Of a stretch of DNA of 64,000 nucleotides, positions 28,037 through 35,990 are shown piece by piece; position 1 is the stretch's first letter; each line of letters opens with the position of its first letter. The stretch spans positions 32,237 through 96,236 of the forward strand of contig JAQGMJ010000013.1 in the NCBI GenBank assembly GCA_028292405.1. Reading direction: 5' to 3'. The translations under genes and the position numbers were made by a program. The notes under the pieces were generated by a model. The model had not been told where the DNA came from, did no database searches, and saw only the letters and a list, made by a program, of their open reading frames with translations. Origin of the DNA: Betaproteobacteria bacterium. GTDB lineage: Bacteria > Pseudomonadota > Gammaproteobacteria > Burkholderiales > JAEUOS01.

Positions 28037-29110
28037 ATGAAAATCATCCGCCGCTACCTCGCCCGCGAAATCTACGCTTCCACCACCCTGGTGCTGGTGG
28101 CCTTTCTCGGCCTGTTCGCGTTTTTCGACCTGATCCACGAATTGGGCGACATCGGCAAGGGCTCATACCAGTTGCGGCATGCTGCGCTGTTCGTGCTGCT
28201 CACCGTGCCCGGCCATGTCTACGAGCTGATGCCGATCGCTGCCCTGATCGGTACGGTCTACGCCCTGGCGCAGTTGGCCTCGCACTCCGAGATCACCGTG
28301 ATGCGGGTCTCGGGTCTCTCCACCCCGCTCGCGTTGCGCGCGGTGGCGATCATCGGGCTGAGCTTCGTGGCCATCACCTTTCTTTTCGGCGAACTGGTGG
28401 CGCCGATTAGCGAGCGCAAGGCCCAGTCGCTGCGCCTGCTGGCCACCAGTTCTTCGATCGCCCAGGAGTTCCGTTCCGGCCTGTGGGTGCGCGACGAGGG
28501 GCGCTTTGTCAACGTCGGCGAAGTGCGTCCCGACACCAAGCTGCTGCGCGTCAAGATCTACGACTTCGACAAGGATGACCGCCTGCTTTCTATCAGCTAC
28601 GCCGCCGAAGGTGAATACCTTCCGCCCAGCAAATGGCGCCTGACCAAGGTGCAGCGCACGGTATTCACATCGGTGGGCACGCGCCTGGAAGAGGTGCCGG
28701 AGATGGAATGGTCTTCCGAGCTGAACCCGGACATTCTCGGCGTGCTGCTGGTGCAGCCGGACAAGATGTCCATCGTCAATCTCTACCTCTATATCCGCCA
28801 TCTCAGCGAAAACCGGCAAAAGGTCGAGCGCTACGAGATCGCGCTGTGGAAAAAAGCGGTCTATCCGATGGCCGTGCTGGTGATGATGATGCTGGCCCTG
28901 CCGTTTGCCTACATGCACGTGCGCGCCGGCGGCATTTCTCTGAAAATCTTTGCCGGCATCATGCTCGGGCTGTTGTTCCACCTGCTTAACAACCTGTTCG
29001 CCCATTTGGGGGCGATCAACACCTGGCCGCCGTTTCTCTCGGCGGTGGTGCCGTCGGCGCTGTTCCTGCTGCTGGCGGGGTTCATGATGTGGCGCGCCGA
29101 GCGCGCCTGA
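28037..29110 (+). CDS. lptG: LPS export ABC transporter permease LptG
   Basis: The partner permease of LptF. MKIIRRYLAREIYAST is a typical LptG start. Helices occur at about residues 15-35, 55-85 and 98-120. The periplasmic jellyroll spans ~125-255 (ATSSSIAQEFRSGLWVRDEGRFVNV), and three C-terminal helices follow. The 357-residue length fits. Upstream, CCCCCCCGCC is a homopolymeric C-run and not a normal Shine-Dalgarno sequence. The gene ends 17 bp from the convergent MarR gene. Confidence 0.94.
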   Translation: MKIIRRYLAREIYASTTLVLVAFLGLFAFFDLIHELGDIGKGSYQLRHAALFVLLTVPGHVYELMPIAALIGTVYALAQLASHSEITVMRVSGLSTPLALRAVAIIGLSFVAITFLFGELVAPISERKAQSLRLLATSSSIAQEFRSGLWVRDEGRFVNVGEVRPDTKLLRVKIYDFDKDDRLLSISYAAEGEYLPPSKWRLTKVQRTVFTSVGTRLEEVPEMEWSSELNPDILGVLLVQPDKMSIVNLYLYIRHLSENRQKVERYEIALWKKAVYPMAVLVMMMLALPFAYMHVRAGGISLKIFAGIMLGLLFHLLNNLFAHLGAINTWPPFLSAVVPSALFLLLAGFMMWRAERA

Positions 29111-29127
29111 GGCCGGACGGAACGCTT

Positions 29128-29562
29128 TCAGCCCAGCGCGTGCTCGCGGATGCGCTCCAGCATGTCGATCAGCTGACGGCGTTCTTCCACGCTGAGCGCC
29201 TGCTCGAGAAATTTCTGCCGCCGGCGCGAAAGCTCCTCCGAGCGCTCCAGCAGGGCACGCCCCTTCGCGGTCAGGCGGATGGTTTTGTTGCGGCCGCTGG
29301 CCGGGTCCGGTGATACCCGGATCCAGCGGCTGGCCTGCATGCCCTGGGCCATGCGCGTCACTGCACCCTTGTCCTGGTTGTTGGCGCGCGCCAGTTCGGA
29401 GAGGCTCCAGTCGTCGCGGCGCGCCAGCAGGGCCAGCAGGGTGAGCTGCTCCGGCGTGATGTCGATTTCAGCGGCGGCATAGGTCTGCAGAAAGTGGCGC
29501 CGCAGCACGATGCCGGTGATGCGGATCTGGTAGCCAAAGGCATCCTGCAGAAGGTAGTCCAT
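29128..29562 (-). CDS. MarR-family transcriptional regulator
   Basis: A 144-residue winged-helix dimer. The recognition-helix region is LSELARANNQDKGAVTRMAQGM and the wing is DPASGRNKTIRLTAKGRALLE. Flanking helices for dimerisation are at both ends. It is the third gene of a minus-strand group behind a BMP-type binding protein and an oxygenase, 58 bp after the latter. Two 14-bp palindromes in front of that group look like MarR-type operators, so autoregulation plus control of the two upstream genes is the likely arrangement. The ligand is unknown. Confidence 0.88.
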   Translation of the reverse strand: MDYLLQDAFGYQIRITGIVLRRHFLQTYAAAEIDITPEQLTLLALLARRDDWSLSELARANNQDKGAVTRMAQGMQASRWIRVSPDPASGRNKTIRLTAKGRALLERSEELSRRRQKFLEQALSVEERRQLIDMLERIREHALG

Positions 29563-29620
29563 GATTTTGCTTTTCTTGCCGCGGCGCCTGGTGCGCAGGC
29601 AGGGTGGCTTGGGCGCGATG

Positions 29621-30601
29621 CTAGGCGGTCATGCTCGCGCGTATTTTCGCCATCAAATGATCGTGCGCGATTATAGGAGCATATTTGGCGGGGTTGGCCG
29701 GTCCCTGGCAGCTTGGCAGGCATTCGATGCGCGCATCCGCGTTCGGCCCGGTGAACAGCACGATGGACAGTCGGCGCGTCGAGCCGGTGAGGCTTTTCGG
29801 CGGGTTGATCACGCGGTGCACATTGGATTTCCAGCGGTCGTTGGTCCAGCGCGCCAGCAGGTCGCCGGCATTGACTACCAGGGCGCCGCGCACTGGCGGC
29901 ACGTCGACCCATGACCCATCCGGCGACAGCACCTGCAGGCCGCCTGGTGCGTTGTCCTGCCGCAGCAGGGTGAAACCGGTGTAGTCGGTATGCGCGCCGT
30001 AGCGCAGCTGGCCCGGCAGGGGATCTTGCGCCTGGTCCGGGTAGTGCACCAGGCGCAGCGAGCTGGCCATGCGGTCGTAGTAGCTGTCGAAGAATCCATC
30101 GGGCAATTCCAGCGCCGGTGCGGAAAGGCGCATCAGGGTCTGCCCCAGTGCATAGACGCGGTCGAAATATTCGTTCAGGCGCTTGCGGAATTGCGGCGGC
30201 GTGTCCGGCCACCGGTTGGCGCGAAACAGCGCCTGGTCCACCGCGTTGTGCGGTGGGCGTCTTTCCCATTCCACGCCGGTGAAGGTCAGCGCCTCGCAGA
30301 TGTCCGGCGGCGCCGCCTCATCGTTCAGGGTGCGCGCCACCGCCTCGATGCCCAGCGGCACGTAACCCTGGCCGGTTTTTTCCGGGCGAAAGCTGCTGCG
30401 CATTTTTTCTTCCAGCGGGCGGTCGAAAAAATCCAGCGCCAGACTGTGGATCTCATCCAGCAGGTCTTCGGGAATGCCGTGCCCCACCAGCGTGGCGAAG
30501 CCGATGGTCTCGAAGGCATGGGCCCATTGCCGTGCCAGCGTGGCGCGTGCCTGCTCGTCACCGCCGTGGAAGGCGGCAATGTCGATTACCGGTACCTGCA
30601 T
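29621..30601 (-). CDS. Isopenicillin-N-synthase-family Fe(II)/2-oxoglutarate-type oxygenase
   Basis: A non-haem iron oxygenase with the DIOX_N region first (about residues 3-115, VGHGIPEDLLDEIH) and then the double-stranded beta-helix core. Iron ligands are His204 and Asp206 (YGAHTDYTGFTLL) and His262 (SNVHRVINPP). Arg277-x-Ser279 (RRLSI) is the expected 2-oxoglutarate-binding pair. Such bacterial proteins act on varied small molecules and the name does not imply antibiotic synthesis. Either ATG 30601 or the preceding GTG 30604 could start it; AAGGGA sits about 7-10 bp upstream. The gap to the BMP gene is about 20 bp. Confidence 0.85.
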   Translation of the reverse strand: MQVPVIDIAAFHGGDEQARATLARQWAHAFETIGFATLVGHGIPEDLLDEIHSLALDFFDRPLEEKMRSSFRPEKTGQGYVPLGIEAVARTLNDEAAPPDICEALTFTGVEWERRPPHNAVDQALFRANRWPDTPPQFRKRLNEYFDRVYALGQTLMRLSAPALELPDGFFDSYYDRMASSLRLVHYPDQAQDPLPGQLRYGAHTDYTGFTLLRQDNAPGGLQVLSPDGSWVDVPPVRGALVVNAGDLLARWTNDRWKSNVHRVINPPKSLTGSTRRLSIVLFTGPNADARIECLPSCQGPANPAKYAPIIAHDHLMAKIRASMTA

Positions 30602-30623
30602 CACTTATTTCCCTTGGACTCGC

Positions 30624-31694
30624 CTACTTGCCCGGCATCTGGCCGTTCACGCCTTCGACCAGCCAGTTGATGCTGCCCAGTTCGTCGTCGCTCATGTTAC
30701 GCCCTGCGGGAACTTTGACCGTGCCGTCCTGTGCCTTCACCGGACCGGCAAAGACATTGAAGCTGCCGGCGGCGAGATCAGCCTTCAGCTTGGCCACCTT
30801 TGCGGTGACGGCCGCGGGCACGGCGGAATTGATGCCGACCACGTCGACCATGCCAAGCTCGAAACCGCCGAACACCGGCGCCTGCAGGGGCTTGCCGTCG
30901 AGGGTGGCCTGGATCACCTTCTCGTAGTAAGGGCCCCACACCGGCACGGTGGAAGCGAGGATCGCCTTGGGCGCCAGCTTGCTGCGGTCCGAATCGATGC
31001 CGAAGGCGTACAGGCCCTTGTCTTCCGCGGCCTTGATCACGGCCGAAGACGAGGTGTTTTGCATCAGCACGTCGGCGCCCTGGCCGATCAGCACCTCGGC
31101 GGCCTGCTTTTCCTTGCTGACGTCGAACCAGGTGTTGACCCAGATCACCTGGGTGGTGATCTTCGGGTTGACGCTCCTGGCGCCGGCCTCGAAGGCGTTG
31201 ATGTTGCGCACGATTTCGGGAATCGGGAACGGCGCGACATAGCCCAGCTTGCCGCTCTTGCTCATGTGCCCGGCGATCACGCCGGAGAGGTAGACCGCCT
31301 GGTACATGCGCGTGTTGTACACAGAAAGGTTGGGGGCGGTTTTGTAGCCGGAGCAATGGTAGAAGGTGACCTTGGGCATATTGCCCGCGACTTTCACGGT
31401 GCTGTCCATGAAGCCGAAAGAGGTGGTGAAAATCAGCTTGTTGCCGGTGCTGACGAATTCACGCAGGGCGCGCTCGGCGTCGGCGCCCGCCTCGATATTG
31501 TCGACGTTGGTGACCTTGATCTTGTCGCCGAATTTCTTTTCCACGTACTGGCGGCCGAGATCGTGGGCGTAGGTCCAGCCGCCGCTGGAAATCGCGGTGT
31601 TGTGCAGGAAGGCGACTTTCAGCGGCTCTGCCGCGATCGCGCCGGTGCAGCCCAGGGCCGCCAATACCGCCGCCAGTTTCTTGAGGATTTGCAT
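30624..31694 (-). CDS. BMP-family (PnrA-like) ABC transporter substrate-binding protein
   Basis: A periplasmic binding protein of 356 residues. A signal peptide is cleaved near AIAA-EPLKV, and no canonical lipobox is seen although a Cys lies in the hydrophobic stretch. VAFLHN opens the mature domain, followed by GWTYAHDLGRQYVEKKFG, FTTSFGFMDS and YLSGVIAGHMSKSGKLGYVA, all typical of the BMP/PnrA/Med family. Known members bind purine nucleosides. No permease or ATPase gene is adjacent, so transport partners must lie elsewhere. ATG 31694 is set by the signal peptide and AAGGCGG 6 bp upstream. Confidence 0.9.
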   Translation of the reverse strand: MQILKKLAAVLAALGCTGAIAAEPLKVAFLHNTAISSGGWTYAHDLGRQYVEKKFGDKIKVTNVDNIEAGADAERALREFVSTGNKLIFTTSFGFMDSTVKVAGNMPKVTFYHCSGYKTAPNLSVYNTRMYQAVYLSGVIAGHMSKSGKLGYVAPFPIPEIVRNINAFEAGARSVNPKITTQVIWVNTWFDVSKEKQAAEVLIGQGADVLMQNTSSSAVIKAAEDKGLYAFGIDSDRSKLAPKAILASTVPVWGPYYEKVIQATLDGKPLQAPVFGGFELGMVDVVGINSAVPAAVTAKVAKLKADLAAGSFNVFAGPVKAQDGTVKVPAGRNMSDDELGSINWLVEGVNGQMPGK

Positions 31695-31822
31695 GGTCCG
31701 CCTTTCGTTAGTCGTGAGCAGGTGCGCGGCGCCGAAGGCTTCTTCAGCCGCCGCGGGATGAGTGCACATCTGCAAGGCACGTGCCAGGGAAAGCGCCGAG
31801 CCATCCGGCTCCGGATGAAACT

Positions 31823-31836
31823 GTTGATGTATCAAC
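31823..31836. promoter_or_regulatory. Palindromic operator-like site 1 upstream of the BMP gene
   Basis: GTTGATGTATCAAC consists of 6-bp perfect inverted arms around a GT centre. It lies about 130 bp upstream of the BMP start codon. Its centre is 20 bp from that of site 2, about two helical turns, so two dimers could bind on the same face. Proposed target of the MarR protein encoded two genes downstream. The rest of the 296-bp spacer (31695-31990) holds the neighbouring gene's terminator and no further gene. Confidence 0.7.
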
Positions 31837-31842
31837 TAAATG

Positions 31843-31856
31843 GTTGATGCATCAAC
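31843..31856. promoter_or_regulatory. Palindromic operator-like site 2 upstream of the BMP gene
   Basis: GTTGATGCATCAAC is a perfect 14-bp palindrome, differing from site 1 at one central base. The two sites plus outer CT/AG flanks make a larger near-symmetric element at 31821-31858. Confidence 0.72.
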
Positions 31857-31925
31857 AGGTTTTCTGTGCAGAACGTTGGCACGGCCTGCGGGCGGCTGGA
31901 AACCGGCCAGCCGGGGCAGCAAATG

Positions 31926-31947
31926 AAAAACGGCCCGCGAACGGGCC
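31926..31947 (-). terminator. Rho-independent terminator after the AhpD-like gene
   Basis: Read on the minus strand, GGCCCG-TTCG-CGGGCC is followed by GTTTTT. It sits 44 bp past the stop of the AhpD-like gene and isolates it from the BMP operon. Confidence 0.82.
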
Positions 31948-31990
31948 ATTTGCATGCATCCGGCCTGACGCCGGCACCAAAAACGGGCGG

Positions 31991-32578
31991 CTACTTTTTC
32001 TCTTTCGGCACCCGGCCCATCAGGTAAAACTCGTCGTTTGGGCGCATGCCGATCATGTTGGCCATGCGGTTGGAAAGACCAAAAAACGCCGCGATCGCAC
32101 CGATATCCCAGACGTCCTCATCGGAGAAGCCGTGGCCACGCAGGGTGGCGAAATCCTCGTCGCCGATGCGGTAGGACTCCTCGGTGACCTTCACCGCGAA
32201 ATCGCACATCGCCCGCTGGCGCGGCGTGATGTCCGCCTTCAGGTGATTGGTCGCCACCTGGTCGGCCACCAGCGGCTTCTTTTCGTAGATGCGCAGGATG
32301 GCGCCGTGCGCCACCACGCAGTAGATGCAGTGGTTGCGCCCCGATACCGCCACCACGATCATCTCGCGGTCGCCCTTGGTGAGACCGCTGTTTTCCTTCA
32401 GCATCAGCGCATCGTGATAAGCGAAAAACGCGCGCCACTCGGCCGGCCGGTGCGCCAGCGTAAGAAATACATTGGGCACGAAGCCGGCCTTTTCCTGGGT
32501 CTCGAGAATGCGCGCGCGGATGTCTTCCGGGAGATCCTTCAGTTCAGGCACCGGGTAACGGCTGATCGGGTGGCTCAT
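31991..32578 (-). CDS. Peroxidase-related (carboxymuconolactone decarboxylase / AhpD-like) protein
   Basis: A 195-residue all-helical protein of the uncharacterised peroxidase-related branch of the AhpD/CMD family. The redox motif NHCIYCVVAHG has the Cys-x-x-Cys...His spacing seen in AhpD. The N-terminus PVPELKDLPEDIRARI and the C-terminal GMRPNDEFY are typical of this subgroup. It is likely a cytosolic thiol-dependent peroxidase or reductase, but no partner or substrate is evident. It appears monocistronic: its own terminator lies downstream, and the gene upstream on this strand is the glycosyltransferase block ending 33 bp away. Confidence 0.86.
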   Translation of the reverse strand: MSHPISRYPVPELKDLPEDIRARILETQEKAGFVPNVFLTLAHRPAEWRAFFAYHDALMLKENSGLTKGDREMIVVAVSGRNHCIYCVVAHGAILRIYEKKPLVADQVATNHLKADITPRQRAMCDFAVKVTEESYRIGDEDFATLRGHGFSDEDVWDIGAIAAFFGLSNRMANMIGMRPNDEFYLMGRVPKEKK

Positions 32579-32611
32579 GATTTGTCTCTCATTTATGAGT
32601 ATGGATGCAGT

Positions 32612-33754
32612 TTACAGCGCGCCGCGCGCGCTCTCCATCATGCGGCCGACGCGCGCGGTGAAGGCCTCGCGGGAAAAGCGCGCCAGGTGCGCGGTGGCTA
32701 CGCGCGGGTCCGGGCGCGGTCCGTCGAGGGCGCGCACTAGCACGCGGCGAAAATCGGCGCCGTCGTCCTCGCGCGGGTCGCGGTACAAAAAGCCGGTGGC
32801 GCCGTCGGCGACCGTCTCGGTGAAGGGGGGCGCATTCACCGCCAGCACCGGCGTGCCCAGGGCTTGCGCCTCGAGCAGATTCAAGCCCAGCGCTTCTTTT
32901 TCCGGCAGGCCGGAAAGCAGATAGTCGAACTGCGGGTAAAGGCGTTGCGGCTGCTCCTGATAACCCCAGAAGCGCGCTCGCGCCCCCAGCGGTTTGAGCG
33001 CGGCCCGCAGGTCGGCCACCGAGCGATAGCCGCCCCAGCCGAAAATCTCCAGCGACACCTCGGGCCTCGCCGCGAGGATAGTCGCGATGCGCTGGAACAA
33101 CAGGTCGAACTGCTTGATCGGGCCGATGCCGGATACCAGCCCCAGGGTGCGCCCAGGCCGCTTTACGAAGGGCCGCGGCGGGCGCAGCAGGGCGAGCAGC
33201 GGGCGCGTCACGTTTTCCAGCAATCCGTAAGTGGCGTCGCGGAATTTGCGGCGGTCCCAGGTGTAGAGCTGGCCCGGCATGATCGGGGCATCGTTGCTGC
33301 AGCCGGCGAATCGTTCGAAATCGACCATGCCATAACATGGCTCGGGATCGAGATTGTCCAGGCCGGCGCTGCGCGCGGTTTCCAGCACATAGTTCGACAC
33401 GCCGAACACCCGGTGGTATTGCGCCAGCACGCCAGCGCGCCGGCCCGCCAGCGGCATGTGGCAAAAGCCGGTCAGCAGGTGCTTCTCGCGCGCGAAAGCG
33501 GCGAATCCGCTCGAGATCGGCGCGTGGGTGACGATCCATTGCCGCTGTGCCGGCAGGTGGCCGATCAGGGCGTCGCTGTCGGCAGCTGCTTCGATGCACA
33601 GGCGCGGGTGGATCAGGGTCTCCCAATGCCGCGCCTGCGGGTGGGTGTAGAGGGTCACTTCGCAGCCGAGGTCGAGCAGCGCACGGGTGAAAAAAATCGT
33701 GTACACCTCGGCGCCGCCAAGGAACGCCTGCTGGTTCAGAACGTGGCAATGCAT
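32612..33754 (-). CDS. GT4-like glycosyltransferase, last gene of the LPS-type cluster
   Basis: A 380-residue GT-B-fold protein. The N-terminal NQQAFLGGAEVYTIFFTRALLDLGCEV matches the acceptor-domain glycine loop of GT4 enzymes. The C-terminal donor domain has LGLVSGIGPIKQFDLL, and LPEKEALGLNLLEAQALGTPVLAVN, where the usual E-x7-E sugar-nucleotide motif is present in a divergent form. The start is ATG 33754 (MHCHVLNQQ), since the ORF-track extension runs through the preceding gene, which ends 1 bp away. Sugar and acceptor are unknown; LPS core or O-antigen addition is inferred from the cluster. Confidence 0.82.
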   Translation of the reverse strand: MHCHVLNQQAFLGGAEVYTIFFTRALLDLGCEVTLYTHPQARHWETLIHPRLCIEAAADSDALIGHLPAQRQWIVTHAPISSGFAAFAREKHLLTGFCHMPLAGRRAGVLAQYHRVFGVSNYVLETARSAGLDNLDPEPCYGMVDFERFAGCSNDAPIMPGQLYTWDRRKFRDATYGLLENVTRPLLALLRPPRPFVKRPGRTLGLVSGIGPIKQFDLLFQRIATILAARPEVSLEIFGWGGYRSVADLRAALKPLGARARFWGYQEQPQRLYPQFDYLLSGLPEKEALGLNLLEAQALGTPVLAVNAPPFTETVADGATGFLYRDPREDDGADFRRVLVRALDGPRPDPRVATAHLARFSREAFTARVGRMMESARGAL

Positions 33755-33755
33755 G

Positions 33756-34853
33756 TTAGGCCCTGGCGTCGAGAACCCGCGCGCAGGCGGCGTACACCTG
33801 CTCCAGCCCCAGGGCGTGCATGCAGGCCGGCGCGGCGCAGCGGTCGGTACCACGCTGGCAGCGCCGCACCCATTCGAGTTCACGCTTGAACAGGCTCTTC
33901 TGGTCGCGGCAGGGAAAGTCGGCGACGATGGCGGCGGCAAAACGGTGCGCACGCCAGAACCTGCCGGCACCGAACAGCACGTCCGAACCCGGCCCATACA
34001 GGCATACCGTCGGCGTGGCGGTGAGCTTGGCGAGGTGGGAAATGCCTGTGTCCGGTACCACCAGCAGGCTTGCGCCGGCAAGCAGATGCCAGAGTTGCGT
34101 CAGGTCGAGCCGGCCGGCCAGCGAGGCATAGCGCCGCTGCGGGTCGATACTTTCCAGTAGATGGGTTTCCTGTGGTCCCGCGGACCACACCGCCGCCAGG
34201 CCGCGCGTCGCCAGATGGTCGGCCAGCGCCAGCCAGCGCTCGGCGGGCCAATGCCGCAATACCGAGCCGGCGCCGACGTGCAGCACGGCATAGGGTGCGG
34301 TGGGTCGCTCGAAGGCTGCATAGGGTGGGGCCGGCCACTGCGCGGGGTCGTAGGCCTCGCTGCCCTCGCCACCGAGCGAGGCGAAGATGTCGGCGAGATT
34401 GGCGGACGTCGAGGGCCAGGGCAGCAGCGCATCGGCGGCGCGATTTTTCCAGCCCGGCGTGTCATTGACGAGAGCGACGACCCAGCGCGCCGCAGCGGCG
34501 CGCGCCAGCACGCAAAAACGATTGTCGCCCGGCACCAGCGCCAGGTCATAGGGACCGCGGCGCGTCAGCGCGCGCGTCAGGCCGGGCTGGTGCGGTTCGA
34601 AGGGTACGGCGTCGATGCCGTAGGGGCGTTGCGCATACAGCGGCAAAAAAGCCGGCGCCACGGTGAAGTCGATGGCGGCGCGCGGGTGCAGGCGGCGCAG
34701 GCGCGCCAGCAGCGCGGTGAGCATCAGGGTGTCACCCAGCAGCAGGTCATGCACGACCAGGATGCGTTTTACCTCGGTGGGGCGCACGCGCCTGGCGCCG
34801 CCGCGCAGCAGTGCGCGCGGCAGTACATGCAGGCGCGTCGCCAGGCGGCTCAT
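33756..34853 (-). CDS. GT9 (heptosyltransferase-like) glycosyltransferase
   Basis: A 365-residue protein. ILVVHDLLLGDTLMLTALLARLRRLHP is the GT9 N-terminal motif, and LLVVPDTGISHLAKLTATPTVCLYGP is the ADP-heptose-binding motif. The final ~70 residues carry a cysteine cluster (FPCRDQ, RRCQRGTDRCAAPACMHAL), a fuller version of the Cys tail seen in many GT9 enzymes. The ATG overlaps the stop of the preceding GT4 gene (ATGA). The donor may be ADP-heptose or another nucleotide sugar. It is placed by context in LPS core assembly. Confidence 0.85.
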   Translation of the reverse strand: MSRLATRLHVLPRALLRGGARRVRPTEVKRILVVHDLLLGDTLMLTALLARLRRLHPRAAIDFTVAPAFLPLYAQRPYGIDAVPFEPHQPGLTRALTRRGPYDLALVPGDNRFCVLARAAAARWVVALVNDTPGWKNRAADALLPWPSTSANLADIFASLGGEGSEAYDPAQWPAPPYAAFERPTAPYAVLHVGAGSVLRHWPAERWLALADHLATRGLAAVWSAGPQETHLLESIDPQRRYASLAGRLDLTQLWHLLAGASLLVVPDTGISHLAKLTATPTVCLYGPGSDVLFGAGRFWRAHRFAAAIVADFPCRDQKSLFKRELEWVRRCQRGTDRCAAPACMHALGLEQVYAACARVLDARA

Positions 34854-35956
34854 GCGGGGGCTTCAAGGGCGGCGCGAAACACCGTTTCCATGCGGTCGAG
34901 CATGGCGTCGATGCCGTGATGCGTGCGCGCCTGCGCCAGTGCGTTGGCGGACAGGCGCGACCGCAGCGCCGCATCGTCGAGCAGGCGCCGCAGCGCCGCG
35001 CCCAGGGCAGCGGCATCCTGCATTGCCACCACCAGCGCCGTGTCTTCATGCCGCGCCACTTCGGGAATCGCACCGGCCGCGGTGGTGACCACCGGCAGGC
35101 CGCAGGCGAATGCCTGCAGGATGGCTTGCGGCACGCCTTCATTGGCATAGGAGGGCAGGGCGAACAGGTCGAGCGCCTGCAGCCAGGGCACGACGTCGGA
35201 CTGGTTGCCGGCCAGCGTGACCTGGTCCTTCAGTCCGTCCCCGGCGATCAGTTGTTCCAGCGCCGCGCGTTGCGGGCCATCGCCGACGATCAACAGGTGC
35301 GTATCGGCACGCGCCAATCGCGCGAAAGCTTCGATCAGGTAGCGGTGCCCCTTCCAGCTGCGCAGGGTGGCGACGATGCCGATCAGCATCTTGTTCCGCG
35401 GCAAGCCGAGGCGTGCGCGCAATGCCGCGCGTGCTTCGTCGATGGCCACCGGCGTGTAAAGCGCCAGATCGATGCCGGTCGGCACCGAGACGATATTGGC
35501 GGCGGGAAAGCCGTTATCGCGCACCAGCTGCGTCTTCAGCGCTTCGCCGGTGGTGACGATGCTGCGGGTGGCGCGGGTGTAGAGCCAGCGTGTCGCCGCG
35601 TTGTCGGGCACCGGCGCGGAGATGTGACGCGTGCGCACCAGCACCGGCGCGCGCGGCAGGCTGGCGCAGGCCAGGGCGGAAAGCCAGCTGTCGGTGGAAC
35701 TGTGGCTATTGATCACGTCGGCCGGGTGTTCGGCCAGCCAGCGGCGGATCGCCAGCAGCCCGCCTGGGCGCTTTTTCGCCATCGGCAGCGCGGTGACCGG
35801 AATGCCGCGCTGGCGCGCCACTTCGTAGATGCGCGCTTCCGGCGGGCACAGCAGGTGCAATTGGTGGCCGCGGGCGATCATGCCCGCCATCTCGTTGAGG
35901 ATGCGGATTTCCTGGCCGCCCCAGCCGCAGGAATTTTCGGTATGGACAATGTTCAT
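34850..35956 (-). CDS. GT4 glycosyltransferase
   Basis: A 368-residue GT-B enzyme. MNIVHTENSCGWGGQEIRILNEM is the N-terminal acceptor motif common in Burkholderiales LPS clusters. VATLRSWKGHRYLIEAFARL opens the donor domain, and LPSYANEGVPQAILQAFACGLPVV is the E-x7-E-type motif with Gln in place of the second acid. The ORF-track start reads into the msbA 3' end; ATG 35956 is the family start. The 34-bp gap to msbA and the 4-bp overlap with the next gene support an operon. Confidence 0.87.
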   Translation of the reverse strand: MNIVHTENSCGWGGQEIRILNEMAGMIARGHQLHLLCPPEARIYEVARQRGIPVTALPMAKKRPGGLLAIRRWLAEHPADVINSHSSTDSWLSALACASLPRAPVLVRTRHISAPVPDNAATRWLYTRATRSIVTTGEALKTQLVRDNGFPAANIVSVPTGIDLALYTPVAIDEARAALRARLGLPRNKMLIGIVATLRSWKGHRYLIEAFARLARADTHLLIVGDGPQRAALEQLIAGDGLKDQVTLAGNQSDVVPWLQALDLFALPSYANEGVPQAILQAFACGLPVVTTAAGAIPEVARHEDTALVVAMQDAAALGAALRRLLDDAALRSRLSANALAQARTHHGIDAMLDRMETVFRAALEAPA

Positions 35957-35990
35957 GCGGCCGCCTGAGCCGCCCGCGAAGGCGTGCCGC

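Noticed and set aside
31695-31835. Upstream extension of the BMP gene to an ATG within the operator
   Set aside because: The downstream ATG at 31694 has a good ribosome site and begins a clean signal peptide; the extension would bury it.
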